From Clostridiales bacterium Firm_04 (lineage in GTDB: Bacteria > Bacillota > Clostridia > Oscillospirales > Ruminococcaceae): DNA of 64,000 nucleotides. This document shows, piece after piece, positions 36,900-45,530 of the stretch. The notes beneath the pieces were generated by a model, which saw only the letters and a list, made by a program, of their open reading frames with translations, was not told the origin of the DNA and searched no databases. Numbering within the stretch: the stretch's first letter is position 1; each line of letters begins with the position of its first letter. The stretch covers positions 18,865 to 82,864 of the forward strand of contig LVAJ01000031.1 in NCBI GenBank assembly GCA_001603005.1, written 5' to 3'. The translations under genes and the position numbers were made by a program.

Positions 36900-37280
36900 A
36901 GACACCGTTCAGAGTGAATGGTGAAAAACGGAGCACATCGGGAGCATACGCAGGCGGGCGCATACGGCGAAGGCGTTCAAGACAACTGCGCCCCCAAAAA
37001 ACAAGCAGCGACAGTGGCGCGCAATTAGAGAGGAGAGGATAAGGAGAGAGGGAGCGCGAGGGGGAGAACCTTAGGGAGAGGGGAGACCGGAGCGCAGCGA
37101 CGACTTCCCTCTTCCTATGGTGCTTCCCCTCGCATTCGCGCCTCGCGCCCAGACAGATCTGACGTCGGACACAAGATGAAGAACAGGTAGCGAAAGCGCT
37201 CTGCATAATAAATGAAACAGTGAATCGTAATCGGCACCCGCGCCCAGTGAAACACGATGACAAAAGCCACTTCATAAATA
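36900..37280 (-). repeat. Family A interspersed repeat, copy A1
   Basis: Read on the minus strand it carries, in order, CTGGGCGCGGGTGCCGAT, GTCGTCGCTGCGCTCCGGTC, a C/T-rich tract, GCGCGCCACTGTCGCTGC, GTCTTGAACGCCTTCGCCG, GCGTATGCTCCCGATGTGCT and TTCACCATTCACTCTG, the same series as the copies at 38100 and 49330. It has the stem around CGTCGCTGCGCTCCGG but lacks the CGCAC...GTGCG three-way module. Confidence 0.85.
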
Positions 37281-37860
37281 TAAAAAGTAAGATTTCATAA
37301 CATATCATCATGCTGAAAAGATTGACGATATTGCTCCAAATAGAACAATATTATACATATCATCACAATATCAATGCAATTCGCATTCAAATTCTTATGA
37401 CGATATGCAACTTTGACACGCAATATCGTAATAATGAAACCTTTGAAAACAGCGCAGATGCGGCATTATCGTCTTTTGTTCAATCAAATACGTATCATAT
37501 TCTAATTGTGAAAAAGTGAAATGTTGAAACGTATCTGTTCTAACAAATAATGTATCCGTATGTGCTGTACCCCATGCCGTAACACCGCCCCTGCTCCGGT
37601 GCAGCAGCATCCCCGCAAATGACAAATGCCCCGAACGCTTTTCTGTTCAGAGTGCCGTCCATGCATCCTGTACCGCCGGTGCTGCCGGTCTTTGCTTTCG
37701 CCTGCTCTTGCCTGCGATGCGGCGCTGTCTGTCCGATGCAATATATTGTTATATGTTTTAATATGATATTATATTCTTGATATCCATGTATTTGCAGCGA
37801 ATTGCCTATACATGAGTCCGGATTGCTTGTATCTTATAACACAAATCTGAAAGGTTTCAA
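37281..37860. other. AT-rich gene-free segment
   Basis: Base composition drops sharply compared with neighbouring genes. Short frames here (for example at 37310-37519) have no ribosome site or recognisable product. It may be decayed foreign DNA. Confidence 0.5.
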
Positions 37861-37861
37861 A

Positions 37862-38091
37862 GTTTCACTTTCTCATAATATGGAAATGAAACCTTCCGGG
37901 TAAAATGTTGCCAATTCTACTTTTATTGCTCATCGTTCGGCTTGTTCTGTGCAACATATCTGAAATATAAAAGGATTTCAGCGAGTAGTATGTGCAAAAT
38001 CATGTTCCAACTTTTCACTTTTTCAGAATAAGAAAATGAAACCTTTGGGGTGAAATGTTGCTGAATGTGCTTTTATTGCTGTTTCGGGTGC
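37862..38091. repeat. Imperfect 150-bp-period direct repeat in AT-rich DNA
   Basis: About 70 bp starting TTTCACTTTCTCATAATATGG at 37862 recurs at 38012 with substitutions; both run through AAATGAAACCTT, GAAATGTTGC-like sequence and CTTTTATTGCT. Confidence 0.7.
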
Positions 38092-38099
38092 GTAGCGCC

Positions 38100-38450
38100 T
38101 TCGCTGCCTGTTCCTGATCCTTTGTCCGATGTTTGATTTAGTTGGGCGCGGGGCGCGAATGCGAGAGACAACCACAAGAGAGAGGGGAAGTCGTCGCTGC
38201 GCTCCGGTCTCCCCCTCCCTCTTAAGGTTTTCTCTCGCGCACGTTTCGCAAGCGAAACTGCGCAGTTTGCCAAAGGCAAACGTGCGCTCTCTTTCCTTAT
38301 CTCTCTCCCTCTCTAATGCGCGCCACTGTCGCTGCTTGTTTTTTTGGGGGGGCGCAGTTGTCTTGAACGCCTTCGCCGTCCGCGCCCGCCTGCTTATGCT
38401 CCCGATGTGCTTTTTCACTATTCTCTATTCACTCTGTCTCATGGGAGTAG
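38100..38450 (+). repeat. Family A repeat, copy A2, with conserved stems
   Basis: Contains stem 1 (AAGAGAGAGGGGA around 38176-38188 with TCCCCCTCCCTCTT at 38210-38223) and a second region in which GCGCACGTTT (38237-38246) pairs with AAACGTGCGC (38278-38287), enclosing hairpins TTTCGCAAGCGAAA and GTTTGCCAAAGGCAAAC. Ends with GCTCCCGATGTGC and TTCACTATTC words. Confidence 0.88.
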
Positions 38451-38454
38451 TGAC

Positions 38455-38565
38455 CTTTGAGAAGCCGCCCCGCGGCGTGTACTGCGAATGCTGGGTGAGC
38501 CACGCTGCCGCACTCCGGAGGGAAACGGCAGCGGGCTCCGCGCCCCGCCCGCCCGCGGCTTTTCA
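38455..38565 (+). repeat. Family B repeat, copy B3
   Basis: GAGAAGCCGCCCCGCGGCGTG, GAGCCACGCTGCC, CACTCCGGAGGGAAACGGCA and a CCCGCCCGCCCGC end, directly after family A copy A2. Confidence 0.8.
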
Positions 38566-38572
38566 AAAATAT

Positions 38573-38601
38573 TTGCTTTTTCCGCCGTTATGTGCTATAA
38601 T
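38573..38601 (+). promoter_or_regulatory. Promoter of the GT2 gene
   Basis: TTGCTT (38573-38578), 17-nt spacer, TGcTATAAT (TATAAT at 38596-38601). Confidence 0.83.
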
Positions 38602-38688
38602 AAAAAAGTATGTACTGAAACAGTAGATACGGACAATCAACGGACTGCGCCGCTTTGACGGACAGTCCATTCGGAAAGAAGGAACAGA

Positions 38689-39708
38689 ATGGAACAGAAA
38701 TATCAGGATCCGCAGCGGCGGCTCGATAAGATCGCTGTGCTGGTGCCGTGTTATAATGAAGCGAAAACCGTCGGCAAGGTCGTGCGCGATTTCAAGGCGG
38801 CACTGCCGGAAGCAACGATCTATGTCTACGACAACAACTCCACCGACGGCACCGCCGAGATCGCCGCAGAGGCAGGCGCGGTCGTGCGGCATGAATATCA
38901 GCAGGGAAAAGGCAACGTCATCCGCAGAATGTTCCGCGAGATCGACGCGGAATGCTACCTCATGGTGGACGGCGATGACACCTATCCGGCAGAGTATGCG
39001 CGGCAGATCGCGGCGCCGGTGCTCGAAAAGAAGATCGACATGGTCGTCGGCGACCGCCTCTCCTCGACCTACTTCACCGAGAACAAGCGCCCGTTCCACA
39101 ACTTCGGCAATTCGCTCGTGCGCTTTTGCATCAACCGCTTCTTCCACTCCGATATCAAGGATATCATGACGGGATACCGCGCGTTCAGCTTCCATTTCGT
39201 CAAGACATTTCCGGTGCTCTCCAAGGGCTTCGAGATCGAGACCGAAATGAGCATCCACGCGATCGACAAGAATATGTCCACGGAAAATGTCGTCATCGGC
39301 TACCGCGACCGCGTGGAGGGCAGCGAATCCAAGCTGAATACCTACTCGGACGGCTTCAAGGTCCTGCGCACGATCCTGCGCATGTACAAAAACTACAAGC
39401 CGATGCAGTTCTTCGGGCTGATCGCGCTGGTGCTGTTCCTGATCTCGCTCGGATTCTTCCTTCCGGTGCTGGTGCAGTATTTCCGCACCGGCGCGGTCGC
39501 AAGGTTCCCCACGCTGATCGTCTGCGGCTTTACGATGATCGCGGCGGTGCAGGCATTCTTTGCCGGCATGATCCTCGGCTGCATCATCCAGAAGAACCGG
39601 CAGGATTTCGAGATCAATCTGCAGCGCTCGGATGAACGGCTGAAGCATTTGCAGCGGATCCGCGATGCCGCAGAGCAGAACAACGGAAAGGACGGTGCGG
39701 CAGAATGA
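38689..39708 (+). CDS. GT2 family glycosyltransferase (dolichyl-phosphate-mannose-synthase-like)
   Basis: A 339-residue membrane-tethered glycosyltransferase. The GT-A domain starts at KIAVLVPCYNEAKTVGKVV; the metal-binding DxD is in LMVDGDDTYPAEY, and the acceptor-side motif is ITGYRAF-like (IMTGYRAFSFHF). Two membrane segments follow (FFGLIALVLFLISLGFFLPVL and FPTLIVCGFTMIAAVQAFFAG). GAAGGAAC precedes the start. The stop overlaps the start of the next gene (ATGA). It most likely makes a polyprenyl-phosphate sugar used by the multi-pass protein encoded next. Confidence 0.92.
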   Translation: MEQKYQDPQRRLDKIAVLVPCYNEAKTVGKVVRDFKAALPEATIYVYDNNSTDGTAEIAAEAGAVVRHEYQQGKGNVIRRMFREIDAECYLMVDGDDTYPAEYARQIAAPVLEKKIDMVVGDRLSSTYFTENKRPFHNFGNSLVRFCINRFFHSDIKDIMTGYRAFSFHFVKTFPVLSKGFEIETEMSIHAIDKNMSTENVVIGYRDRVEGSESKLNTYSDGFKVLRTILRMYKNYKPMQFFGLIALVLFLISLGFFLPVLVQYFRTGAVARFPTLIVCGFTMIAAVQAFFAGMILGCIIQKNRQDFEINLQRSDERLKHLQRIRDAAEQNNGKDGAAE

Positions 39709-41687
39709 CACTGAAAGCACGCATCAGACAGTTCTGCGGAAATGAGACTGTCAGAAAAGTGACGCCGTTTGTCTGCGCCGGAATCTCGGCGGCGGGATTT
39801 GCGCGGTCGTTCAACTACGGCACGACCAATATCATGACGCTGATCCTTGCGATCCTCATGGTGCCGGTGTTCCGCGCGGCAATGCAGCCGAAAACCAAGC
39901 AGATCCGCATCGGCTCGATCGTCTGCGGATTCTTCTTCGCACTGGCGACATTCATGATGAAATATGAATGGCTGACGCAGCAGGAGGAGCATGCGGCGCT
40001 CTATGCATTTGAGATGACGCTCGGATTTCTGCTGTTCTTCCCCGCACTGTGCGCCGTGCTCTATGAGCGGCTCTGCAAGCTGCGGCTGAATACGCCCGGT
40101 GAGGAGCCGCCGCGCAAAAAGCGGCTCGCGGTCTTTTTCGGCTCGGCAGCGATCATGTTTTTCGGCTGGCTGCCGTATTTCCTGATGCTGTTCCCCGGCG
40201 ATCTGACATGGGATTCGATCGACGAGCTGAACCAGTCCGTCGGAAACTTTGAGCTCTCGAATCATCATCCGGTCGTGCATACCGCCGTCATCAAGCTGTT
40301 TTACAGCATCGGCAAGGCGGTCTTCGGCGACGACAACCGCGCCGTCGCGACCTACTGTATCGCGCAGATGCTGCTGCTCGCGTTCTCCTTTGCGTATCTG
40401 ATCGTGACGATGTACCGGATGCGCGTGAAAAAGCTGCCGATCATTGCGGTGCTTGCCTGCTATACGATTTTCAGCTACAACGGCACATACAGCACAACGA
40501 TCTGGAAGGATATTCCGTTCGCGATGCTGGTGCTGTGCTTTACGGTCACGCTCTGGCGCTGGCTGATGCTGCATCAGATGGATGAGCAGCGGAAGACGCC
40601 GGTCTTTGAGACCGTCATGCTGTTCTTCACGGGACTCGGCATGTGCCTGTTCCGCAGCAACGGTCTGTATGCCTACATGCTGACATTTGTATTCCTGCTG
40701 ATCTTCTGCATCAGATTCCGGCAGAAGGTGCTGCTTGCGGTCTGCGCGGCGGTGCTCGTGCTGGCAGTCATTGCAAAGGGACCGGTCTACAAGGCGCTCG
40801 GCATCAAGCCGCCGGAGACCATGGAGAGCCTTGCAATGCCGCAGCAGATGGTCGGTGCGGTGCTGAAAAATGAACGGTATATCACGCCGGAACAGCGCGA
40901 ACTGATCGAAAATGTTGCCGATATCGAGGGCATCAAGGAGCATTATTATGCAAGCTCTGCGGACGGCATCAAGTACTATGTCTGGTACAACGGCCATGAG
41001 GATTATATCGCGGAGCACAGAGGAGAGTTCTTCAAGCTCTGGCTCGATCTCGGTCTGAAATATCCGAAGGATTATATCATCGCCTATGTAAACCAGACCT
41101 ACGGTTACTGGCATCCGGATGTGCAGAACTGGGTGTACGCAAGTGAGTTCCGCTCGGATAATTTCGAGCTGTTCAAGGATCCGAAGCTTTCCGAGAAGAC
41201 CTGCGAGAATCTGCGGGACTTCCGCGAGCTGTATCACCGCTACTACTTCCTCGGACTGTTCTGGAGCATCGGCGCAGCGGTCTGGGCGGCGGTGTTCATG
41301 ATGGGCTGCGCGTTCTCGAAGCAGAAGCTGCGCATGGTGCTGCTGTATTTTCCGGTTGCGGGCGTCTGGGCGACGCTGATGCTTGCAGCGCCGGTGTTCG
41401 CGGAGTTCCGGTATGCATACTCGATCTTCGTGACGGTGCCGCTGCTCTGCGCGATCCCGTTTGTCAGCCATGAGGGACTGGTGTTCAAGGGCAGCGCGGC
41501 AAAGGTGACTGTTCCTGCTGCGGATGCAAAGCCCGCGGAAGAAGCGAAACCGGAAACGGAACCGACCGAACCGGAAGTCTTGCCGGAGCAGACGGCAGCC
41601 GGTCAGCCGGAGCATACACCGGAAGCAGGGGAGCAGCCCGCTGCGAATAAGCCGGCTGCGTCCCGCAAAAAGAAGAAGCGGAAATAA
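39705..41687 (+). CDS. Multi-pass membrane protein, DUF6020-like, probable GT-C glycosyltransferase
   Basis: A 660-residue membrane protein with about 12 hydrophobic segments. A conserved loop after the fourth segment, FPGDLTWDSIDELNQ, followed by SNHHPVVHTAVIK, is the hallmark I associate with DUF6020 proteins, which look like GT-C sugar transferases using polyprenyl-phosphate donors. A large extracytoplasmic loop (about 380-500) carries YYVWYNGHEDYIAEHRGEF and QTYGYWHPDVQNW. The C-terminal about 60 residues are Pro/Glu/Ala-rich and end in lysines (KKKKRK). Paired by overlap with the GT2 gene, which would supply the donor. Substrate unknown. Confidence 0.82.
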   Translation: MTLKARIRQFCGNETVRKVTPFVCAGISAAGFARSFNYGTTNIMTLILAILMVPVFRAAMQPKTKQIRIGSIVCGFFFALATFMMKYEWLTQQEEHAALYAFEMTLGFLLFFPALCAVLYERLCKLRLNTPGEEPPRKKRLAVFFGSAAIMFFGWLPYFLMLFPGDLTWDSIDELNQSVGNFELSNHHPVVHTAVIKLFYSIGKAVFGDDNRAVATYCIAQMLLLAFSFAYLIVTMYRMRVKKLPIIAVLACYTIFSYNGTYSTTIWKDIPFAMLVLCFTVTLWRWLMLHQMDEQRKTPVFETVMLFFTGLGMCLFRSNGLYAYMLTFVFLLIFCIRFRQKVLLAVCAAVLVLAVIAKGPVYKALGIKPPETMESLAMPQQMVGAVLKNERYITPEQRELIENVADIEGIKEHYYASSADGIKYYVWYNGHEDYIAEHRGEFFKLWLDLGLKYPKDYIIAYVNQTYGYWHPDVQNWVYASEFRSDNFELFKDPKLSEKTCENLRDFRELYHRYYFLGLFWSIGAAVWAAVFMMGCAFSKQKLRMVLLYFPVAGVWATLMLAAPVFAEFRYAYSIFVTVPLLCAIPFVSHEGLVFKGSAAKVTVPAADAKPAEEAKPETEPTEPEVLPEQTAAGQPEHTPEAGEQPAANKPAASRKKKKRK

Positions 41688-41714
41688 GCGGTGCGACAGA
41701 ATATTTGAATCCAG

Positions 41715-41757
41715 CCGCCCCCGGAGTGATCTGTATGATCGCGCCGGGGGCGGTTTT
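41715..41757 (+). terminator. Terminator of the glycosyltransferase pair
   Basis: 10-bp stem CCGCCCCCGG/CCGGGGGCGG followed by TTTT. Confidence 0.87.
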
Positions 41758-41779
41758 CGGGAGCAGCGAAAAAGTGAAC

Positions 41780-41965
41780 GGGGAAGAATGAACAGTGAAA
41801 AACAGCGGTACCGCTTCGCAATGATCGGAAAGGGGCGTCACCGAATTATGCACAACGCATCCGGTGCGCCCGCCTGCTTATGCTCCCGAAAAAGAATTAT
41901 GTGCGCCGTGCAGATCTTCACTTTTCACTATTCACTATTCACCATTCACTCTATCCATTGGGACA
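41780..41965 (+). repeat. Family A repeat, partial copy A3
   Basis: Carries TACCGCTTCGCAATGATCGG, CGCCCGCCTGCTTATGCTCCCGA and a run of TTCACTATTCACTATTCACC words; the central stems of the full copies are absent. Confidence 0.7.
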
Positions 41966-41969
41966 GTCG

Positions 41970-42108
41970 CGTCACAGAAGCCGCGAATAGCGGCGTGAGC
42001 CGTCGAAACATGGAAAAGCCACGCCACCGCACTCCGGAGGGAAATGCCAGCGGGGGCTACCCGCCCGGAGGAAAATGCCCGCGGGGGCTACCCGCCGGAA
42101 TCCTGCCT
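41970..42108 (+). repeat. Family B repeat, copy B4 (with a duplicated end)
   Basis: CAGAAGCCGCGAATAGCGGCGTG, AAGCCACGCCACCGCACTCC, GGAGGGAAATGCCAGCGGG, with the GGAGG-AAATGCC-GCGGGGGCTACCCGCC unit appearing twice in a row. Confidence 0.8.
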
Positions 42109-42124
42109 AAAAAATGCGTTAATA

Positions 42125-42140
42125 GTTAGTGTCTGCTAAC
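42125..42140. promoter_or_regulatory. GTTAG-N6-CTAAC dyad upstream of pckA
   Basis: GTTAG (42125-42129), six bases, CTAAC (42136-42140): the same dyad as at 55628-55643 in the feo operon. Lies about 50 bp upstream of the pckA -35 box. Confidence 0.5.
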
Positions 42141-42190
42141 AGCTTTTTGCCGAATCCTGTCCGTTTCACACAATTCTCACCCGAAAGCGC

Positions 42191-42219
42191 TTGACATTCC
42201 GGCGGATTTCCGGTATAAT
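42191..42219 (+). promoter_or_regulatory. Promoter of pckA
   Basis: TTGACA (42191-42196), 17-nt spacer, TATAAT (42214-42219), both perfect consensus. AAGCGCTT (42185-42192), part of a weak cre-like sequence, overlaps the -35 box. Confidence 0.9.
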
Positions 42220-42274
42220 GATAAATAGGAAAAATTGGGTTTTTCCAAAAATGTACTTTTAGGAGGTCTGTATT

Positions 42275-44110
42275 ATGTCTCTGACAAAGAATCCCAATGT
42301 CAATCAGTGGGTCGATGAAATGATCGCACTGTGCAAGCCGGATCAGGTCGTCTGGATCGACGGCTCCAAGGAGCAGCTCAATCAGCTGGTCGAGGAGGTC
42401 ACCTCGCTGCCGGACGGTCACCCCGACAAGCTCTATAAGCTCAATCAGGAAAAGTATCCGGGCTGCCTCTATCACCGCACCCGTCCGAACGACGTCGCGC
42501 GTGTTGAGGACAGAACCTTTATCTGCTCCCGCAAGCAGGAAGATGCCGGTCCGACCAATAACTGGATGGATCCGAAGGAAATGTATGCAAAGCTCACTCC
42601 GCTCTATGACGGCGTGATGAAGGGCAGAACCATGTATGTCATTCCGTACAGCATGGGCCCGATCGGCTCCCCGCTCGCAAAGGTCGGCGTGGAAGTCACT
42701 GACTCGATCTATGTTGTCCTCAACATGGAGATCATGACGCGTATGGGTACGCAGGCATTCGAGAACCTCGGCGATGTCTCCAATGACTTCGTCCGCGGTC
42801 TGCATTCCAAGGCTGATGTTGATCCGGAGAAGCGCTACATCGTCCAGTTCCCGGAGGACAACACCATTTGGTCGATCAACTCCGCTTACGGCGGCAACGT
42901 TCTGCTCGGCAAGAAGTGCTTCGCACTGCGTATCGCTTCCTATCAGGCAAAGAACGAGGGCTGGATGGCAGAGCATATGCTCATTCTCGGTCTGAAGCGT
43001 CCGGGCAAGGAGACCAAGTATGTCTGCGCAGCATTCCCGTCTGCATGCGGCAAGACCAACCTCGCAATGCTCATTCCGCCGGAAGGCTACCGCAAGAACG
43101 GCTATGAGGTCTTCACCGTCGGTGACGATATCGCATGGCTGAAGCCCGGTCCGGACGGCAGACTCTATGCGATCAATCCGGAGAACGGCTTCTTCGGCGT
43201 GGCTCCGGGTACCAATGAGAAGTCCAACTACAATGCACTGGCTTCTACCAAGAAGAATGCGATCTTCACGAACGTCGCAATCGACAACTCCGACAATACC
43301 CCGTGGTGGGAGTCCCTCACCAAGGATCCGCCGGTCGATGCAACCGAGTGGAAGGGCGCAAAGGTCAACGGTCCGGAATACTGCGCACAGCTTGATGCAA
43401 ACGGCAAGCACCTCACGCTGGCGCATCCGAACAGCCGCTTTACCGCTCCGGCTGAGAACTGCCCGTGCATCAGCCCTGAGTTCAACAATCCGCAGGGCGT
43501 GCCGATTTCTGCGATCATCTTCGGCGGCAGACGCGCTTCCACGACGCCGCTGGTCTACCAGTCCTTCGACTGGACACACGGCACCTACATGGGCTCCGCT
43601 GTTTCCTCTGAGACAACGGCTGCTGCAACCGGCGCAGTCGGCGTGCTCCGTCACGATCCGATGGCAATGAAGCCGTTCATCGGCTACAATGTCGGCGACT
43701 ACTGGGCACACTGGCTCGAAATGGGCGATGTGCTCGGCGACAAGGCTCCGAAGATCTTCAACGTCAACTGGTTCAAGAAGGACGCAGAAGGTCACTTCAT
43801 GTGGCCGGGCTTCGGCGACAACATGAGAGTCCTTGACTGGATCATCAAGCGCTGCGAAGGCGAAGTGGATGCACAGGAAACCGCAATCGGCTATCTGCCG
43901 AAGCCGGAAGACATCAACCTCGCAGGCATTGAGGATGAAGTGAATGCTGACACCCTCAAGGAGCTGCTCGCAGTTGATCCGGAGCTCTGGACAAAGGAAA
44001 TTGCTGAAATGCGCAGATATTACAACGATGATATCAAGGCAAAGGGCGGCAAGATCCCGCAGGCGCTCTACGATGTGCTCGACAAGATCGAGGCAAACCT
44101 CAAGAAGTAA
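42275..44110 (+). CDS. pckG: Phosphoenolpyruvate carboxykinase (GTP)
   Basis: Interconverts oxaloacetate and PEP with GTP/GDP and needs Mn2+; in rumen and gut anaerobes it usually fixes CO2 in the PEP to oxaloacetate direction. It has 611 residues, standard for the GTP type. Motifs: RTMYVIPYSMGP for substrate binding, the P-loop PSACGKTNLAML with the hyper-reactive Cys, VGDDIAWLKPG for metal binding, and the FGGRRASTTPLVYQ nucleotide region. AGGAGG lies before the ATG. Codons are strongly biased, suggesting high expression. A single-gene unit with a consensus promoter and strong terminator. Confidence 0.96.
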   Translation: MSLTKNPNVNQWVDEMIALCKPDQVVWIDGSKEQLNQLVEEVTSLPDGHPDKLYKLNQEKYPGCLYHRTRPNDVARVEDRTFICSRKQEDAGPTNNWMDPKEMYAKLTPLYDGVMKGRTMYVIPYSMGPIGSPLAKVGVEVTDSIYVVLNMEIMTRMGTQAFENLGDVSNDFVRGLHSKADVDPEKRYIVQFPEDNTIWSINSAYGGNVLLGKKCFALRIASYQAKNEGWMAEHMLILGLKRPGKETKYVCAAFPSACGKTNLAMLIPPEGYRKNGYEVFTVGDDIAWLKPGPDGRLYAINPENGFFGVAPGTNEKSNYNALASTKKNAIFTNVAIDNSDNTPWWESLTKDPPVDATEWKGAKVNGPEYCAQLDANGKHLTLAHPNSRFTAPAENCPCISPEFNNPQGVPISAIIFGGRRASTTPLVYQSFDWTHGTYMGSAVSSETTAAATGAVGVLRHDPMAMKPFIGYNVGDYWAHWLEMGDVLGDKAPKIFNVNWFKKDAEGHFMWPGFGDNMRVLDWIIKRCEGEVDAQETAIGYLPKPEDINLAGIEDEVNADTLKELLAVDPELWTKEIAEMRRYYNDDIKAKGGKIPQALYDVLDKIEANLKK

Positions 44111-44125
44111 TCCCAGAACAGCGAA

Positions 44126-44162
44126 AGCCCGTATCCGTTTTGCAGCGGATGCGGGCTTTTTT
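44126..44162 (+). terminator. Terminator of pckA
   Basis: AGCCCGTATCCG/CGGATGCGGGCT stem, followed by TTTTTTAT. Confidence 0.93.
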
Positions 44163-44201
44163 ATATTTGCGTGCATTTTCTTTAAGATAAGATGAAGTCT
44201 G

Positions 44202-44230
44202 TTGCGTTTTCGGCGGGAATGTGTTATAAT
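44202..44230 (+). promoter_or_regulatory. Promoter of the GH25 gene
   Basis: TTGCGT (44202-44207), 17-nt spacer, TGtTATAAT (TATAAT at 44225-44230). Confidence 0.8.
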
Positions 44231-44283
44231 CAGACTATGCGAATATTGTCGAAAAATGTCTGATTTTGTAACGAGGTGAACCT

Positions 44284-45477
44284 ATGAGCTTCAAACGTGT
44301 GATTGCTGTTGCACTGCCGATGCTGGCAATGCTCGGCGCGATCGGCGGGCTTGCACTCGCGGTACACAACCGCAACAATACGATCTCTGTGCTCCGGCAA
44401 TCGCTGGAAACGCAGGGCGTGGATCCCGACCGCATTTCCGTCGAGCCGATCCAGTACGATCCGGTGCCGGTCGATCATTTCTATGAGCGCGCAGGACATA
44501 AGATCCTGCTTTCCGATGACACATTCGGGCAGATCTGGCTGCCGGTGCTGTCGGATGTGCCGCTTTCCGAGCATCCGCTGGAAAATATGCAGATGCTCCC
44601 GAACGGCAGAATGGTGTCGCTGGATGAAAACGGCAATCTGAATGCGCTGACCGGCATTGACATTTCCGCGCACAATACGGTCACGGACTGGGCTGCGCTG
44701 AAAGCCGACGGCATTGACTTTGTCATGCTTCGCGCGGGTTACCGCAGCTACGGCGTCGGGACGGGCAAGCTGTTCAAGGATGACCGGTTCCGGGAGTATT
44801 ACCGCGCGGCAAAGGATGCGGGGCTGCTGGTCGGTGCGTATTTCTTCTCGCAGGCGGTCTCAGAGGAGGAGGCAGTCGAGGAGGCGATCCTGACGGCGGA
44901 GATGCTCGAAGGCTGCGAGCTGGATTTTCCGGTCGCGTTTGACTGGGAGCTGATCTTCCATGACGATGAGGGTGCGCGCACGGATAATGTGCCGGTCGAT
45001 ACGCTGACCGACTGCGTGCTTGCATACTGCCAGAATCTCGAATCATTCGGCTATCAGACAATGGTCTATCAGAACAAGCGCACGACGCTGTTCAAGCTGG
45101 ATATGCCGCGCCTGAAGGATATCCCGTTCTGGCTCGCGGAATACGGCGACGGGCCGACATATATCTATAATTATGATATGTGGCAGTACAGCTGCAAGGG
45201 AACGGTCGCCGGCATCGAGGGGAATGTGGATCTGAACCTCTGCTTCCGCGATTTCTCGCAGGAAGGTGCGCCGAATGTCTCGCTGCCTGCGCCGGATCTC
45301 TCCGCGATGACGACTGCCGTGGCAGAGGAGACAACTGCGGATACGCCGGATACACCGGATACACCGGATCCGGCAGCGGAAGAAGCACCGGATCCCGCAG
45401 CAGAGCCGGCAGCCGATGCGCCGGACGCGGCAGACGCCGAACCTGCGCCGGATGCGGCAGCGCAGCCGGAGCCGTAA
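44284..45477 (+). CDS. Membrane-anchored GH25 lysozyme-like protein
   Basis: A 397-residue peptidoglycan muramidase candidate. An N-terminal membrane anchor (about residues 5-27, VIAVALPMLAMLGAIGGLAL) is followed by a spacer to about 120. The GH25 domain begins at GIDISAHNTVTDW with the catalytic Asp, continues with FVMLRAGYRSYG, LLVGAYFFSQAVSEEEA, FPVAFDWELI with the DWE acidic pair, and ends near WQYSCKGTVAGIEGNVDLN. The C-terminal about 60 residues are Pro/Asp/Ala repeats (TPDTPDTPDPAAEEAPDPA), a likely wall-spanning tail. GAGGTGA lies upstream. No phage or holin genes are nearby, so it is probably a cell-wall remodelling enzyme. Confidence 0.9.
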   Translation: MSFKRVIAVALPMLAMLGAIGGLALAVHNRNNTISVLRQSLETQGVDPDRISVEPIQYDPVPVDHFYERAGHKILLSDDTFGQIWLPVLSDVPLSEHPLENMQMLPNGRMVSLDENGNLNALTGIDISAHNTVTDWAALKADGIDFVMLRAGYRSYGVGTGKLFKDDRFREYYRAAKDAGLLVGAYFFSQAVSEEEAVEEAILTAEMLEGCELDFPVAFDWELIFHDDEGARTDNVPVDTLTDCVLAYCQNLESFGYQTMVYQNKRTTLFKLDMPRLKDIPFWLAEYGDGPTYIYNYDMWQYSCKGTVAGIEGNVDLNLCFRDFSQEGAPNVSLPAPDLSAMTTAVAEETTADTPDTPDTPDPAAEEAPDPAAEPAADAPDAADAEPAPDAAAQPEP

Positions 45478-45486
45478 TACAATACA

Positions 45487-45520
45487 AAAGACCTGCGGAA
45501 CATCCCCCGCAGGTCTTTTT
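45487..45520. terminator. Bidirectional terminator, GH25 and dockerin genes
   Basis: AAAGACCTGCGG/CCGCAGGTCTTT perfect 12-bp stem with T runs on both strands between convergent genes. Confidence 0.93.
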
Positions 45521-45530
45521 CTGCATGCTG

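Noticed and set aside
37310..37519. 69-codon AT-rich frame
   Set aside because: No ribosome site, no recognisable domain, embedded in decayed AT-rich DNA.
39393..41615. 740-codon minus-strand frame opposite the DUF6020-like gene
   Set aside because: Antisense shadow of two membrane-protein genes with clear motifs.
42119..44176. 685-codon minus-strand frame opposite pckA
   Set aside because: Antisense shadow of a strongly biased gene.
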